From Clostridium peptidivorans (lineage in GTDB: Bacteria; Bacillota; Clostridia; Clostridiales; Clostridiaceae), in the NCBI RefSeq assembly GCF_900205925.1, contig NZ_OAOD01000025.1, forward strand, positions 1 through 36,042: DNA of 36,042 bases, read 5' to 3'. A program made the translations under genes and the position numbers. Below, one piece after another: positions 1 to 9,035 of the stretch. Each line of letters opens with the position of its first letter. Positions within the stretch are counted from its first letter, which is position 1. The notes beneath the pieces were generated by a model. That model searched no databases, was not told the DNA's origin, and worked only from the letters and a program-made list of their open reading frames with translations.

Positions 1-792
1 CTTGTGCTTCATAACGCTGACCATCTGTATATTGGTGAATCGGACGAGGGCGAACTTTCCATTCTGCAAAGCGAGATAACAAAAATGACGCTGCGTATTC
101 GGGAGCAAAACGACGCACTGAAAAAAGAAAAAGAACATCTTGCCGATTCGCTGGCTGACATAGCCCACCAACTCCGCACCCCTCTCACATCCGTGAACCT
201 TATTCTGTCATTGTTAGAGAATAACTCTGACGAAAATGAACGGAAAGCATTGATACGGGAAACAAAGGAATTGTTTGTACAGATGGATTGGCTGCTTACT
301 TCCCTGTTGAAATTATCCCGCCTGGACGCGGGCATTGTGGTGCTTAAAAGCGAGCAGATAGATGTAAGCAACTTGATATGCGCCGCGCTTCGCCCGTTCC
401 TAATCTCAATGGAACTGCACGATATTATTTTGCAAACAGACGTGCCGAAAGGGATGATGATTCAGGGCGATTCAGGTTGGCTTTCGGAAGCAATTCAAAA
501 CATCCTCAAAAATTGCATGGAAAGCGCAGGCGAGAACGGGAAGATTGAGATTGTTTGCGTGGACAACTCATTGTTTACCGAGATTGCCATCCACGACAGC
601 GGCGCGGGCTTTGAAAAAGAGGATTTACCATGCCTGTTTGACAGGTTCTATCGTGGGAAAAACGCAGGTGCTACAGGATACGGGATTGGATTGGCTCTCT
701 GCAGGATGATTATAACACGGCAGGGAGGGACGATTACCGCTAAAAATCACCCTCAGGGCGGCGCGATATTTGCCATTCGTTTCCCAAAGTGA
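1..792 (+). CDS. sensor histidine kinase, C-terminal part (cut by window start)
   Basis: The reading frame is open from the first base, so this is the cytoplasmic part of a larger membrane sensor kinase. Numbering from the GTG at base 4, residues 1-50 look like a coiled linker. The dimerisation and phosphoacceptor H-box follows (LADIAHQLRTPLTS, with phospho-His near residue 55). The N-box is around 166-171 (NILKNC), G1 is DSGAG near 198-202 and G2 is GYGIGLAL near 225-232, so the HATPase_c domain is complete. It lies 82 bp upstream of an ABC ATPase and FtsX permease. Sensor kinases beside such transporters usually sense antimicrobial peptides and activate the transporter through a response regulator, which would lie left of this window (inference). 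Base composition is clearly richer in G+C than the genes after 4.3 kb. Confidence 0.93.
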   Translation, partial: LVLHNADHLYIGESDEGELSILQSEITKMTLRIREQNDALKKEKEHLADSLADIAHQLRTPLTSVNLILSLLENNSDENERKALIRETKELFVQMDWLLTSLLKLSRLDAGIVVLKSEQIDVSNLICAALRPFLISMELHDIILQTDVPKGMMIQGDSGWLSEAIQNILKNCMESAGENGKIEIVCVDNSLFTEIAIHDSGAGFEKEDLPCLFDRFYRGKNAGATGYGIGLALCRMIITRQGGTITAKNHPQGGAIFAIRFPK

Positions 793-874
793 CTAATCTC
801 TCACCTGAAAGTCACAGAGATGTAAGTTGAAGGTTCTATTATATAGGTAAAACATGAGAAAGGAGACTCACATA

Positions 875-1531
875 ATGGAGTTTTTAAAAATTGAAAATTT
901 ATGCAAGGTCTACGGTAAGGGAGAAAATCAGGTTACCGCGCTTGACCATGTTTCGCTTACAATCGAAAAAGGGGAGTTTACCGCAATCATCGGTTCCTCC
1001 GGCTCCGGCAAATCTACATTGCTTCACATCATTGGCGGCGTGGACGTGCCGACAAGCGGAAAGGTGTATTTGGACGGGCAGGATGTATATGCCCAAAGCA
1101 ATGAAAAACTCGCTATCTTCCGCAGGCGACAGGTCGGACTGATTTACCAGTTTCACAACCTCATTCCCACGCTGAATGTGGTGGAAAACATCACCTTGCC
1201 TATCCTGATGGACAAGAGGAAGGTCAACAAGGAGAGGCTTGATGACTTGCTGGAACTGCTTGGGCTGCAAGACCGAAAAACACATTTACCCAATCAGCTT
1301 TCGGGCGGCCAGCAACAGCGCGTTTCCATAGGACGCGCTTTGATGAACGCTCCGGCGGTCATGCTTGCCGACGAACCCACGGGCAGTTTGGACAGCCGAA
1401 ATGGACATGAAATCATCAAGCTGCTGAAAGCAAGCAATAAACAATATGGTCAGACCCTTATCATTGTCACGCATGATGAAAATATCGCCCGCAAGCAGAC
1501 CGCATTATCGGCATATCAGACGGCAAAGTAG
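875..1531 (+). CDS. ABC transporter ATP-binding protein (MacB/BceA type), 3' end frameshifted
   Basis: This is the ATPase of a MacB/LolD/Bce-type transporter. Walker A is GSSGSGKST (residues 40-48), the Q-loop is in LIYQFHNL (about 89-96), the signature is LSGGQQQR (142-149), Walker B is VMLADEPTG (162-170) and the switch is His200. The ATG at 875 is preferred over the one at 854 because AGAAAGGAG sits 9 nt before it. After THDENIA the frame loses the family's usual C-terminus and ends in a foreign tail at a TAG. Reading one base over from 1492, the expected ending reappears ([16 protein letters not shown]) and stops at TGA 1555-1557, overlapping the permease ATG as ATGA. One base therefore appears lost near 1490-1491. 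All catalytic motifs remain, so residual activity is possible. A sequencing error is the alternative. Confidence 0.93.
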   Translation: MEFLKIENLCKVYGKGENQVTALDHVSLTIEKGEFTAIIGSSGSGKSTLLHIIGGVDVPTSGKVYLDGQDVYAQSNEKLAIFRRRQVGLIYQFHNLIPTLNVVENITLPILMDKRKVNKERLDDLLELLGLQDRKTHLPNQLSGGQQQRVSIGRALMNAPAVMLADEPTGSLDSRNGHEIIKLLKASNKQYGQTLIIVTHDENIARKQTALSAYQTAK

Positions 1532-1553
1532 TGCGAGATGAGAGGGTGAGACC

Positions 1554-4142
1554 ATGAACATTTTCAACAAAGTTACCCTGCAAGGCATGAAAAAGAGTCG
1601 CACACGAACGATTGTAACGGTAATCGGAGTTGTTCTGTCCGCTGCCATGATCACGGCCGTAGTCACCTTTGGCGTTTCCCTGCTGAACTATTTGGCAAAC
1701 GGCGCGGCACAGAAATACGGCGGTTGGCACGTCGAGTTTTTGGATGTTGATTCCTCTTTCGCACAGGAACGAACTCTCGACAATGGAGTTGCAAACACCA
1801 CAACATTTGAAAATATCGGCTACGCAAAACTTGACGGAGGGAAAAACCCCAACAAGCCGTATCTTTTTATAGCCGGATTTAGCGAGGAAGCCTTTGATAC
1901 CTTGCCCATAACCCTGATTTCAGGTAGATTGCCGAAAAACAGTGGGGAGATTCTTGTTTCGATGAGCGTCGAAGCAAACGGCGGCGTTAAATTCCCGGTG
2001 GGTGACACGCTTTCACTTGCTGTCGGAAGCCGCATGGAGGGCAACAAAAATCTCGGTCAACACGACCCTTACATTTCCGGGAAAGAAACTCTTATGCCAA
2101 AATCCAAGAGAACCTACAGGGTTGTCGGTATCTGCCAAAGACCCGGCTTTGAGGAATATTCCGCGCCGGGATATACCTTGATAACGAAAGCAGATGCACA
2201 AGACAAAGCGGACAGCTTAAGCCTATTTGTCACGCTTAAAAACCCGCGTGGTGTTCACGATTATGCAAGTAGCACAGCGGTCAGCCATAGCTATGTCTTT
2301 AACGATAATGTGTTGCGCTTCATGGGTCTTTCGGAAGATAATGTGTTTAACATGTTTCTGTACTCGGTTGGCGGCATTTTGGTTGCCTTGATAATGATAG
2401 GCTCGATTTTTCTGATTTATAATGCGTTCAACATGTCGCTGAACGAACGCACACACCAGTTCGGGATTCTCTCGTCGGTGGGAGCCACAGCGGGGCAGCT
2501 GCGAAATTCGGTGCTGTTTGAGGGACTTTGCATTGGTGCAGTCGGCATACCTATTGGCGTTATTGTCGGCATAGGCAGTATCAGGCTTGTGATTTCCGTT
2601 GTCGCCAAGAATTTCGGGAACGTTATGTACAGCAACGTACCTTTAACCTTGACGGTGTCCATCCCCGTGATTGTCGTTGCGGCGGCGGTTAGCATGGTTA
2701 CAATTCTGATTTCGGCCTATATCCCGGCTCGAAAGGCCGCAAGCACTCCCGTGATGGAGAGTATTCGCCAGACCAACGAGGTTAAAATCGATTCCAAAGC
2801 TGTGAAAACGTCAAAACTAGCGCAGCGCATTTACGGTTTGGAGGGAACCCTTGCGCTAAAGAATTTTAAAAGAAACAAGAAACGCTATCGCAGCATTGTG
2901 CTATCACTTGTTTTAAGCGTAGTGCTGTTTATATCGACCAGTGCTTTTGTAACGGATTTGAAACAGGCGTCGGAGCGGGTAGTAGTGTTTACTACCTATG
3001 ACATCGGTTTGGACACGCAGGACATGGACGATAGCAAAATGTTGCAGCTTTACGACAAACTAAAAACCGCCGATGGTGTTTACGAAAGCTCGTATCAAGC
3101 GCTTATGAAGTATTCATGCGCTGTCAAAGCAAGCGATCTTTCAGACTATTGCTGGAAATACCTGGGTTCACATACGCTGGACGAAACGGTTAATCTGCCA
3201 ATGGACATCCAGTTTCTTGATGACAGCGCCTATCTGAATATTATCAAAGGCTTGGGCTTGCCCGCAGAGGAATATACCGGGCAAAATGCGAAAATGATCG
3301 CCGTTGCCAAAATGCCAAGCCACATGAAAGCCAATCGGCAGCATGAGGTTGACGAGTTTATTGATATGTTCAAGAGTTCTTCCATGAATTTTACCATCGC
3401 TCCCGAAACAAATGGCAAGCCGAAGATGGAACAGGGGCAAAACGTAAGCATTAAGTTTGTCAATACCGTGCCGCCTGATACACTCCCAATCCTAGAAAAC
3501 TCCGAGTCGAATAATCCGTTCGTTTTTAATGTGATGGTCCCCTATTCGCTCAAAGAAAAGTTTGAAACCCCCGATGCCCATGTGGCTATTAAGGGCTTGA
3601 CCTTTCGGTCAAAGAATCCCACACAGTCGGCGGCTAAAATGGAAGCGATGATTAAGGGGGCGGGAATTACATCCAAGTATACCCTGTACAATATGCATAA
3701 AATGCTTGATGATAGCCGCAATTATATATTCATTATTAACGTGTTCGCTTATACTTTTATCATTATGATTTCGCTGATTGCGGTTGCTAATGTGTTCAAC
3801 ACCATTTCCACGAATATCAAGCTGCGCAGGCGGGAGCTTGCCATGCTCCGCTCTGTGGGGATGTCTGACCGCGATTTCCAAAAGATGATGAATTTCGAGT
3901 GTGCCTTTTATGGCATGAGGGCGTTGCTCTTCGGGCTTCCCATAGCGGCAATCTCTTCTTGGCTGATTTACAAAGGGATGGTCGCTGGCGGATCGGACAA
4001 TATCGATTTTGTGTTCCCGTGGAGCAGTATGGCAATCAGCGTGTTTAGCGTATTCCTTGTGGTGTTCATTACAATGCTGCATGCCATTAAAAAAATAAAA
4101 AGAGAAAATATTATTGACGCGCTTCGGGATGATATGACTTAA
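1554..4142 (+). CDS. ABC transporter permease with two FtsX-like domains
   Basis: This is an 862-residue membrane protein in the style of MacB/BceB peptide-resistance permeases. A first transmembrane helix lies near residues 18-45, after basic MKKSRTRT. A large extracytoplasmic domain follows, then a first FtsX domain with three helices at about 265-400, ending in the conserved IPARKAAS(T)PVMESIR element. The layout then repeats: the LALKNFKRNKKRYRSIV segment and a helix near 450, a second outside domain, and a final FtsX domain at about 730-855 containing LRRRELAMLRSVGMSDRDF. It pairs with the ATPase just upstream, with an ancestral ATGA overlap now lost to that gene's frameshift. Likely role: removal or detoxification of membrane-active peptides, controlled by the adjacent kinase (inference). 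Substrate unknown. G+C-rich like its two neighbours. Confidence 0.92.
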   Translation: MNIFNKVTLQGMKKSRTRTIVTVIGVVLSAAMITAVVTFGVSLLNYLANGAAQKYGGWHVEFLDVDSSFAQERTLDNGVANTTTFENIGYAKLDGGKNPNKPYLFIAGFSEEAFDTLPITLISGRLPKNSGEILVSMSVEANGGVKFPVGDTLSLAVGSRMEGNKNLGQHDPYISGKETLMPKSKRTYRVVGICQRPGFEEYSAPGYTLITKADAQDKADSLSLFVTLKNPRGVHDYASSTAVSHSYVFNDNVLRFMGLSEDNVFNMFLYSVGGILVALIMIGSIFLIYNAFNMSLNERTHQFGILSSVGATAGQLRNSVLFEGLCIGAVGIPIGVIVGIGSIRLVISVVAKNFGNVMYSNVPLTLTVSIPVIVVAAAVSMVTILISAYIPARKAASTPVMESIRQTNEVKIDSKAVKTSKLAQRIYGLEGTLALKNFKRNKKRYRSIVLSLVLSVVLFISTSAFVTDLKQASERVVVFTTYDIGLDTQDMDDSKMLQLYDKLKTADGVYESSYQALMKYSCAVKASDLSDYCWKYLGSHTLDETVNLPMDIQFLDDSAYLNIIKGLGLPAEEYTGQNAKMIAVAKMPSHMKANRQHEVDEFIDMFKSSSMNFTIAPETNGKPKMEQGQNVSIKFVNTVPPDTLPILENSESNNPFVFNVMVPYSLKEKFETPDAHVAIKGLTFRSKNPTQSAAKMEAMIKGAGITSKYTLYNMHKMLDDSRNYIFIINVFAYTFIIMISLIAVANVFNTISTNIKLRRRELAMLRSVGMSDRDFQKMMNFECAFYGMRALLFGLPIAAISSWLIYKGMVAGGSDNIDFVFPWSSMAISVFSVFLVVFITMLHAIKKIKRENIIDALRDDMT

Positions 4143-4245
4143 TTCAAAACCGATATTAACTTAATAGAAAATCAAAAAATATCTTATATAGAAATATAAA
4201 AAATATGTAAAATTACGCATGTTGATTTTTATTTTAGTTTGTGGT

Positions 4246-4302
4246 AAATATACCTATAGGGATATTTATAATATTTTGAAATACCCCCATAAAAAGTATA
4301 AT
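4246..4302 (+). promoter_or_regulatory. possible promoter and inverted repeat ahead of the dipeptidase gene
   Basis: The AT-rich gap between the G+C-rich block and the next gene holds an imperfect inverted repeat at 4246-4267 (AAATATACC, TATA, GGGATATTT). A possible promoter follows: TTTTGA at 4274-4279, 17 nt, TATAAT at 4297-4302. A weak CodY-like sequence overlaps at 4270-4284, with about five mismatches to the consensus. CodY control would fit a peptide-use operon, but the match is too weak to rely on. Confidence 0.35.
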
Positions 4303-4324
4303 GTGAGAAAGGGTGGTAATGACA

Positions 4325-5782
4325 ATGATAGAAGTACTTAAAGATGTGCAACCAGTTGAAGTATTTAAATACTTTGAAAAGCTATCACAGATTCCAAGAG
4401 GGTCTGGAAATGAAAAAGAGATTAGCGACTATTTAGTATCCTTTGCTAAGGAGCATAATCTAGAATATGTTCAGGATTCCGCATTAAATGTTGTTATAAA
4501 AAAGAAAGCAGCACCTGGATATGAAAACAGTCCTGCTATTGTTTTGCAAGGTCATATGGATATGGTGTGTGAAAAAAATATAGGTATAGAGCATGATTTT
4601 ACTAAGGATCCGCTAAAGTTAAGAATAATTGATGACATGATATATGCAACTAGCACAACTTTGGGAGCAGATAATGGAATTGCGGTTGCAATGGGACTAG
4701 CAATTTTGGCTTCTAATGAATATCAACATCCGGCAATAGAATTGCTTGTTACCACTTCAGAAGAAACAGGAATGGATGGAGCAATGGCATTAGACCCTAA
4801 AAATATAGAAGGAAGAACACTTATTAACATAGACTCCGAAGAAGAAGGTACGCTATTAGTGAGCTGTGCTGGTGGAGTTACAGTTAAAACAACAATTCCT
4901 GCAGCATGGGAAGCAATAGATGCAAACCTTGTTCCATATATAATTAGAATAAGAGGCTTAAAAGGTGGACATTCTGGAATGGAAATAGATAAAGAAAGAG
5001 GCAACTCTAATAAATTAATGGGTCGTATACTTATGTCTATTTTATCTGAAATAGATTTTAGACTCAGTTCATTAAACGGTGGATCTAAGCACAATGCTAT
5101 TCCACGTGAAACAGATGTTGTTATCTTAGTAAGAGCTGAGGATAAAGCTTTAGTTGAACAAAAAATATCTGAGTGTGAAGAATTGTTTAAAACTGAATTG
5201 AGAACACCAGATCCTGACGTAAGAGTAGAATTTGAAGTTTTATCTACCTTGCCTCCAGAAATGCTTTCAAAAGAATCAACTAATAATGTAGTTAACTACT
5301 TATACTTAGTTATAAATGGGGTAACTTCGATGAGCATGGATATTAAGGGCTTAGTAGAAAGCTCCTTGAATCTTGGAGTGATTTTTACTCATAAAGATTC
5401 GGTAGAATTCATAACCTCAATCAGAAGTTCCGTTAGAAGCTTAAAAAGCGAGTTATTTAATAGACTAGTTGTAACGGCTAAACTGAATGGCGGAAGTGTT
5501 GCTTCAGAATCTGGTTACCCTGAATGGGCATATAATCCTGATTCAAAAATAAGAACAATTTTTGAAGATGTATATGAAAAAATGTACGGAAAGAAACCTC
5601 ATATAACTGCAATTCATGCTGGGCTTGAGTGCGGACTGTTTGCAGAAAAATTTGGTCAAATAGATGCTATTTCTTTTGGACCAAATCTATATGATGTTCA
5701 CACTCCAAATGAACATATGAGTATTTCTTCAGTTCAAAGGACGTGGGAATACTTATTGGAAGTATTGAAGAATGTAAAATAA
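4325..5782 (+). CDS. pepD: aminoacyl-histidine dipeptidase (PepD, M20 family)
   Basis: A cytosolic zinc dipeptidase that splits short peptides such as Xaa-His dipeptides. The M20C metal-site pattern is clear: GHMDMV (His77, Asp79), TTLGADNGIA (Asp116), SEETGMDGA (Glu146/147) and LINIDSEEEG (Asp170). A C-terminal His lies in DVHTPNEHMSI and a AIHAGLECG loop precedes it. The full length of 485 residues matches the family. In-frame starts exist at GTG 4313, ATG 4319 and ATG 4325. The last is chosen because AAAGGGTGG ends 8 nt upstream. A terminator separates it from the OPT transporter gene, but the order suggests linked use: OPT imports oligopeptides and PepD finishes their hydrolysis (inference). 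Confidence 0.93.
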   Translation: MIEVLKDVQPVEVFKYFEKLSQIPRGSGNEKEISDYLVSFAKEHNLEYVQDSALNVVIKKKAAPGYENSPAIVLQGHMDMVCEKNIGIEHDFTKDPLKLRIIDDMIYATSTTLGADNGIAVAMGLAILASNEYQHPAIELLVTTSEETGMDGAMALDPKNIEGRTLINIDSEEEGTLLVSCAGGVTVKTTIPAAWEAIDANLVPYIIRIRGLKGGHSGMEIDKERGNSNKLMGRILMSILSEIDFRLSSLNGGSKHNAIPRETDVVILVRAEDKALVEQKISECEELFKTELRTPDPDVRVEFEVLSTLPPEMLSKESTNNVVNYLYLVINGVTSMSMDIKGLVESSLNLGVIFTHKDSVEFITSIRSSVRSLKSELFNRLVVTAKLNGGSVASESGYPEWAYNPDSKIRTIFEDVYEKMYGKKPHITAIHAGLECGLFAEKFGQIDAISFGPNLYDVHTPNEHMSISSVQRTWEYLLEVLKNVK

Positions 5783-5792
5783 TTAAATGTTT

Positions 5793-5822
5793 GGACCAAA
5801 GATTTTGTTCTTTGGTCCTTAT
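5793..5822 (+). terminator. rho-independent terminator after pepD
   Basis: A perfect 10-bp stem (GGACCAAAGA with TCTTTGGTCC) closes a short T-rich loop and is followed by a few Ts, 10 bp after the pepD stop. Confidence 0.75.
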
Positions 5823-5922
5823 AATTTATAAAAAATTTATATTATGAAATATTTTAAGAATAATATATCCTAATGGAGAATATATCATTATATGTATATA
5901 AAATACATTGGGGGGATATATC

Positions 5923-7842
5923 GTGGATAAAAAGTTATCTAAATATGCATATGGTGGTGTAGCTGGTAAAGACTACGTACCTTACGTTTCTAGTGGTTCT
6001 AAATCTGGTGGAAACGGTGTCATATTGATAATTGGTATCATTTTGGCTGCTTTGTTCGCAGCATCTACTGCCTATTCAGGTATGAAATCAGGTCTTACAG
6101 TTGCGGCTGGTATACCTGGTTCTATACTAGGCTCCGCTCTTATAGCTGCATTTTCTAAACAAAAAGGTATTCTTGGTAAAAACCTAATTCAAGGTATGGC
6201 AAGTGGTGCAGAATCTGTTGCTAGTGGTATAATATTTGTTTTACCAGCAATTCTATTAATAGGTTCTAAAGTTACTTTCTTAGAAGGTTTTATTGTTGGT
6301 GTAGGTGGAGTTTTATTCGGTATAGGAACAGCTTCCCTTGTTCACAATTATTTAATGGTTGAAGAACACGGTAAATTAATGTACCCTGAGTCAATGGCTA
6401 TAGCTGAAACACTTGTTGCTTCAGAAGGTGCTGGAGAATCAATGAAGTACATGGGAATCGGCTTTGGAATAGGCGGTATTATAACTGTTGTAACTAGTTC
6501 ATTTTTAAATGTAGCTAACAACGTTATAAGCTATGTAAACGAAACCTTCTACAAGTGGAAATTTGAAGTTGAAGTCAATCCCCTATTATTAGGTATAGGA
6601 TATATAGTTGGTTTAGAGGTTTCTTTAACTATGTTTGCTGGTTCTATATTATCTAACTTCTGTATTATGCCTTTAATAGGTTACTTCGCTGCTCTTGCAC
6701 AAGACGGTGCATCTGTATGGAATAATCCTAATGTTGCTATAAACGCTATGCAGGTTAAACATATAGCTGGTAGTTATGTAAAATATATCGGTGCTGGAAT
6801 GATGCTTTCTGGTGGTTTAATAGGTGCTATAAAGCTTATACCTACAATAGTATCTTCCATAAAAGAAACTATTAATGCTAAGTCTTCAAATAGTGGTGAG
6901 GGGTCATCTGCTGGAAACATAATATTACTTGGTGGTATAGTAATAGGTTTCATAGGCGGTTTCTTGATATCTGGTGGCAATATATTAATGGCAATAGCTG
7001 CTTCTATTTTATCATTATTCTTATCATTACTATTTGTTATAGTTTCTGGTCGTTTAACTGGTACTATAGGAACTTCGAACCTTCCTGTATCTGGTATGAC
7101 TATAGCTTCTATAGTTGTTGTAACATTATTATTCGTTGCAATGGGATGGAAAAATCCTGAAAGCAACAGATCATTACTTTTATTTGGTACATTTATAGTT
7201 ACTGCTATAGCTATGGCTGGTGGTTATTCTCAATCACAAAAAGTTACTTTCATAATAGGTGGCGACAAAAATGAGATGGAAAAATACTTTGCTATAGCTG
7301 GTATAGTTGGTGTTATAGTAGTTGTTGCTACTATATTATTACTTTCAAGCCAGCTTGCAATGACTGGTGATAACGTTCCATTTGCACTACCTCAAGCTAA
7401 CTTAATGTCAACATTAACTGCTGGTATAATGTCAGGTAAATTACCTTGGGTTATGATAATTGCTGGTGCTGTTATGGGAGTTGTTTTATTCTTATTAAAG
7501 CTTCCTGTAATGACAGTTGCTATAGGATTTTATTTACCAATAGCTACAACTTCTATAATACTAATAGGTGCATTAGTTCGTCTATTTGTAGAAAGAACTT
7601 GTAAATCTGAAAAAGAAAAAGAAGTTAAAGTTTCTAATGGTATAAGTTTATCATCTGGACTTGTTGCTGGTGGTTCTATAATAGGACTTGTAGGTATAGT
7701 ACTTCAAGTAACAGGCGTTATAAAAGGAGCTGGACCAAGTGGATTCACTGCTTCTAATGGAATGGCATTTTTAATATTAGTAGGTCTGGTAATAGCTACT
7801 ATAATACCTATAATGAACAGTAAGGTGAAAAATGCTGAATAA
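5923..7842 (+). CDS. OPT-family oligopeptide transporter
   Basis: A polytopic membrane transporter of the OPT/YSL family, about 639 residues with many Gly/Ala-rich helices. Family-like segments include STAYSGMKSGLTVAAGIPGS near the N-terminus, GMASGAESVASG, MVEEHGKLMYPESMAIAET, and a late QANLMSTLTAGIMSGKLPW. OPT proteins import small peptides or metal chelates by proton coupling. The substrate here is unknown, but an upstream dipeptidase supports peptides. The GTG at 5923 is chosen because GGGGGGA (5910-5916) lies 6 nt upstream. An in-frame TTG at 5908 would put the ribosome site inside the gene. Codon use is strongly biased to GGT/GCT/GTT, which suggests high expression. The gene overlaps the next one by 11 bp. 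Confidence 0.93.
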   Translation: MDKKLSKYAYGGVAGKDYVPYVSSGSKSGGNGVILIIGIILAALFAASTAYSGMKSGLTVAAGIPGSILGSALIAAFSKQKGILGKNLIQGMASGAESVASGIIFVLPAILLIGSKVTFLEGFIVGVGGVLFGIGTASLVHNYLMVEEHGKLMYPESMAIAETLVASEGAGESMKYMGIGFGIGGIITVVTSSFLNVANNVISYVNETFYKWKFEVEVNPLLLGIGYIVGLEVSLTMFAGSILSNFCIMPLIGYFAALAQDGASVWNNPNVAINAMQVKHIAGSYVKYIGAGMMLSGGLIGAIKLIPTIVSSIKETINAKSSNSGEGSSAGNIILLGGIVIGFIGGFLISGGNILMAIAASILSLFLSLLFVIVSGRLTGTIGTSNLPVSGMTIASIVVVTLLFVAMGWKNPESNRSLLLFGTFIVTAIAMAGGYSQSQKVTFIIGGDKNEMEKYFAIAGIVGVIVVVATILLLSSQLAMTGDNVPFALPQANLMSTLTAGIMSGKLPWVMIIAGAVMGVVLFLLKLPVMTVAIGFYLPIATTSIILIGALVRLFVERTCKSEKEKEVKVSNGISLSSGLVAGGSIIGLVGIVLQVTGVIKGAGPSGFTASNGMAFLILVGLVIATIIPIMNSKVKNAE

Positions 7843-8182
7843 TAACGAAGAGGTTTTAAGCATAATATTTCAAATCTCTGATAGTTTAGAGTATGAAGTA
7901 GATAAGGACAATATTGTGACTATACTTGAAAAACAAGATCACAAGGTCCAAAACTTCTTTAGAAAACTTAAATTTAGAATTCCAGAATATAAAAGAATTT
8001 CTCTGGATGAATATGGAAGTTGCGCATTTTTACAAATAGATGGCAAGAAAACTGTAAAAGATATTGGAGAAAATCTAGAAGCGAAGTATGGTGATAAAGC
8101 TCACCCACTTTATGAAAGATTATTGTTGTTCTTAAACTATATCGACGTTAATTGTCACTATATAGAAAAAACAAATTTTTAA
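7832..8182 (+). CDS. PqqD-like small protein, coupled to the OPT transporter
   Basis: A 116-residue soluble protein. The second half fits the PqqD / RiPP-recognition pattern: a YKRISLDEYGSCAFLQIDG strand-helix (residues about 49-68), KTVKDIGENLEAKYG, then a C-terminal helix with HPLYERLLLFLNYI. In RiPP biosynthesis such domains bind a precursor's leader peptide. No radical SAM enzyme or precursor is visible nearby, so it may instead bind a peptide or regulate the transporter (inference). The first 45 residues are an added segment I do not recognise. The start overlaps the end of the transporter gene, with AAGGTG 4 nt before the ATG, so translation is probably coupled. Confidence 0.72.
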   Translation: MLNNNEEVLSIIFQISDSLEYEVDKDNIVTILEKQDHKVQNFFRKLKFRIPEYKRISLDEYGSCAFLQIDGKKTVKDIGENLEAKYGDKAHPLYERLLLFLNYIDVNCHYIEKTNF

Positions 8183-8183
8183 T

Positions 8184-8221
8184 AAAAAAGATGGCACTGC
8201 ATTGTAGTTGCCATCTTTTTA
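8184..8221. terminator. bidirectional terminator between convergent genes
   Basis: The stem AAAAAAGATGGCA pairs with TGCCATCTTTTTT, with A- and T-runs on the two flanks. It can end both the OPT/PqqD transcript and the minus-strand isochorismatase-like transcript. Confidence 0.85.
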
Positions 8222-8227
8222 TTATCC

Positions 8228-8899
8228 TTATAGTGGTAAAAAGCTAATTAAATCAACTTTCGTTAGAACTGCCCGGTTTCTAGTTCCAGGACTATTAAGC
8301 ATATGCCATGCAGTGTATTGTTCGGCATAAAGATTATTGGCAGACATGCAGTCAACGGGAACAATAACATTATAACCGCGGAAAGCAGAACTGGTAGCTG
8401 TGTGAAGGACTGCACCATTGGCGGCATAACCAGTAACTATAACAGTTTTAATACCTTTCTCTTGTAATACTTCTTCTAAATTGGTTTTATAAAACTTATC
8501 TACGTTTGATTTTACAATAGGATCACCTGGCATAGGAGCTATCTCTTTAAAAATATCTCCAGGATTTCCCGCATGTGTAAGGCTATACACAACTAGCATG
8601 GAATTTTTGCGGGCTTTCATCAATAAATTATGAATATTAGGGATAGAAGCTATGCAGCGAGGGCTTTTGCATATAGAGGTCTCCATATCTAATATTAATA
8701 GTGCACTGGTTCTTGGATCAACTGCTACTGATTTCAGTTCAGGTGCAGGAGGGGCGGAGACAGTATTCCATTTATCGATGATTGTTTGATCTATTACTTC
8801 AGCCCTTATGTTCCTAGGAGGCCAATATCCACTATAATTGAGCTTGCTATCCCTGGAGTATCTAACCCATTCACCATAAATAGGACAAAAATATATCAC
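8228..8899 (-). CDS. isochorismatase-fold hydrolase lacking the catalytic Cys
   Basis: A 223-residue protein whose residues 63-223 form an isochorismatase / cysteine hydrolase fold. Asp71 (LLILDMET) and Lys130 (PIVKSNVDKF) fill two of the three catalytic positions. The third, normally Cys in a G-x5-C-V-x2-TA pattern, is Ala163 (VTGYAANGAVLHTA). A thiol mechanism is therefore excluded. True isochorismatases (EntB, PhzD) also lack this Cys, so a non-covalent reaction or a binding role is possible. About 60 N-terminal residues precede the fold, including aromatic IYFCPIYGEWVRY. The start is GTG at 8899 with AGGAGG 6 nt upstream. It diverges from the molybdenum hydroxylase operon with about 136 bp between them, so shared control and a related substrate are plausible (inference). 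Confidence 0.82.
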   Translation of the reverse strand: MIYFCPIYGEWVRYSRDSKLNYSGYWPPRNIRAEVIDQTIIDKWNTVSAPPAPELKSVAVDPRTSALLILDMETSICKSPRCIASIPNIHNLLMKARKNSMLVVYSLTHAGNPGDIFKEIAPMPGDPIVKSNVDKFYKTNLEEVLQEKGIKTVIVTGYAANGAVLHTATSSAFRGYNVIVPVDCMSANNLYAEQYTAWHMLNSPGTRNRAVLTKVDLISFLPL

Positions 8900-9035
8900 A
8901 TTAATCCTCCTAATATACTTTTATATTATTGTATATTATGTAATAAATAAGGAAAAGTGACAAGGTTACATTCATAATAATTAATTATGATAAATATATT
9001 ATAAAAGAAAATGATATTATTCTAGGGAGTAGTCC

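Noticed and set aside
4270..4284. CodY box ahead of pepD
   Set aside because: About five mismatches to the 15-base consensus; not distinguishable from AT-rich background, so only mentioned as weak.
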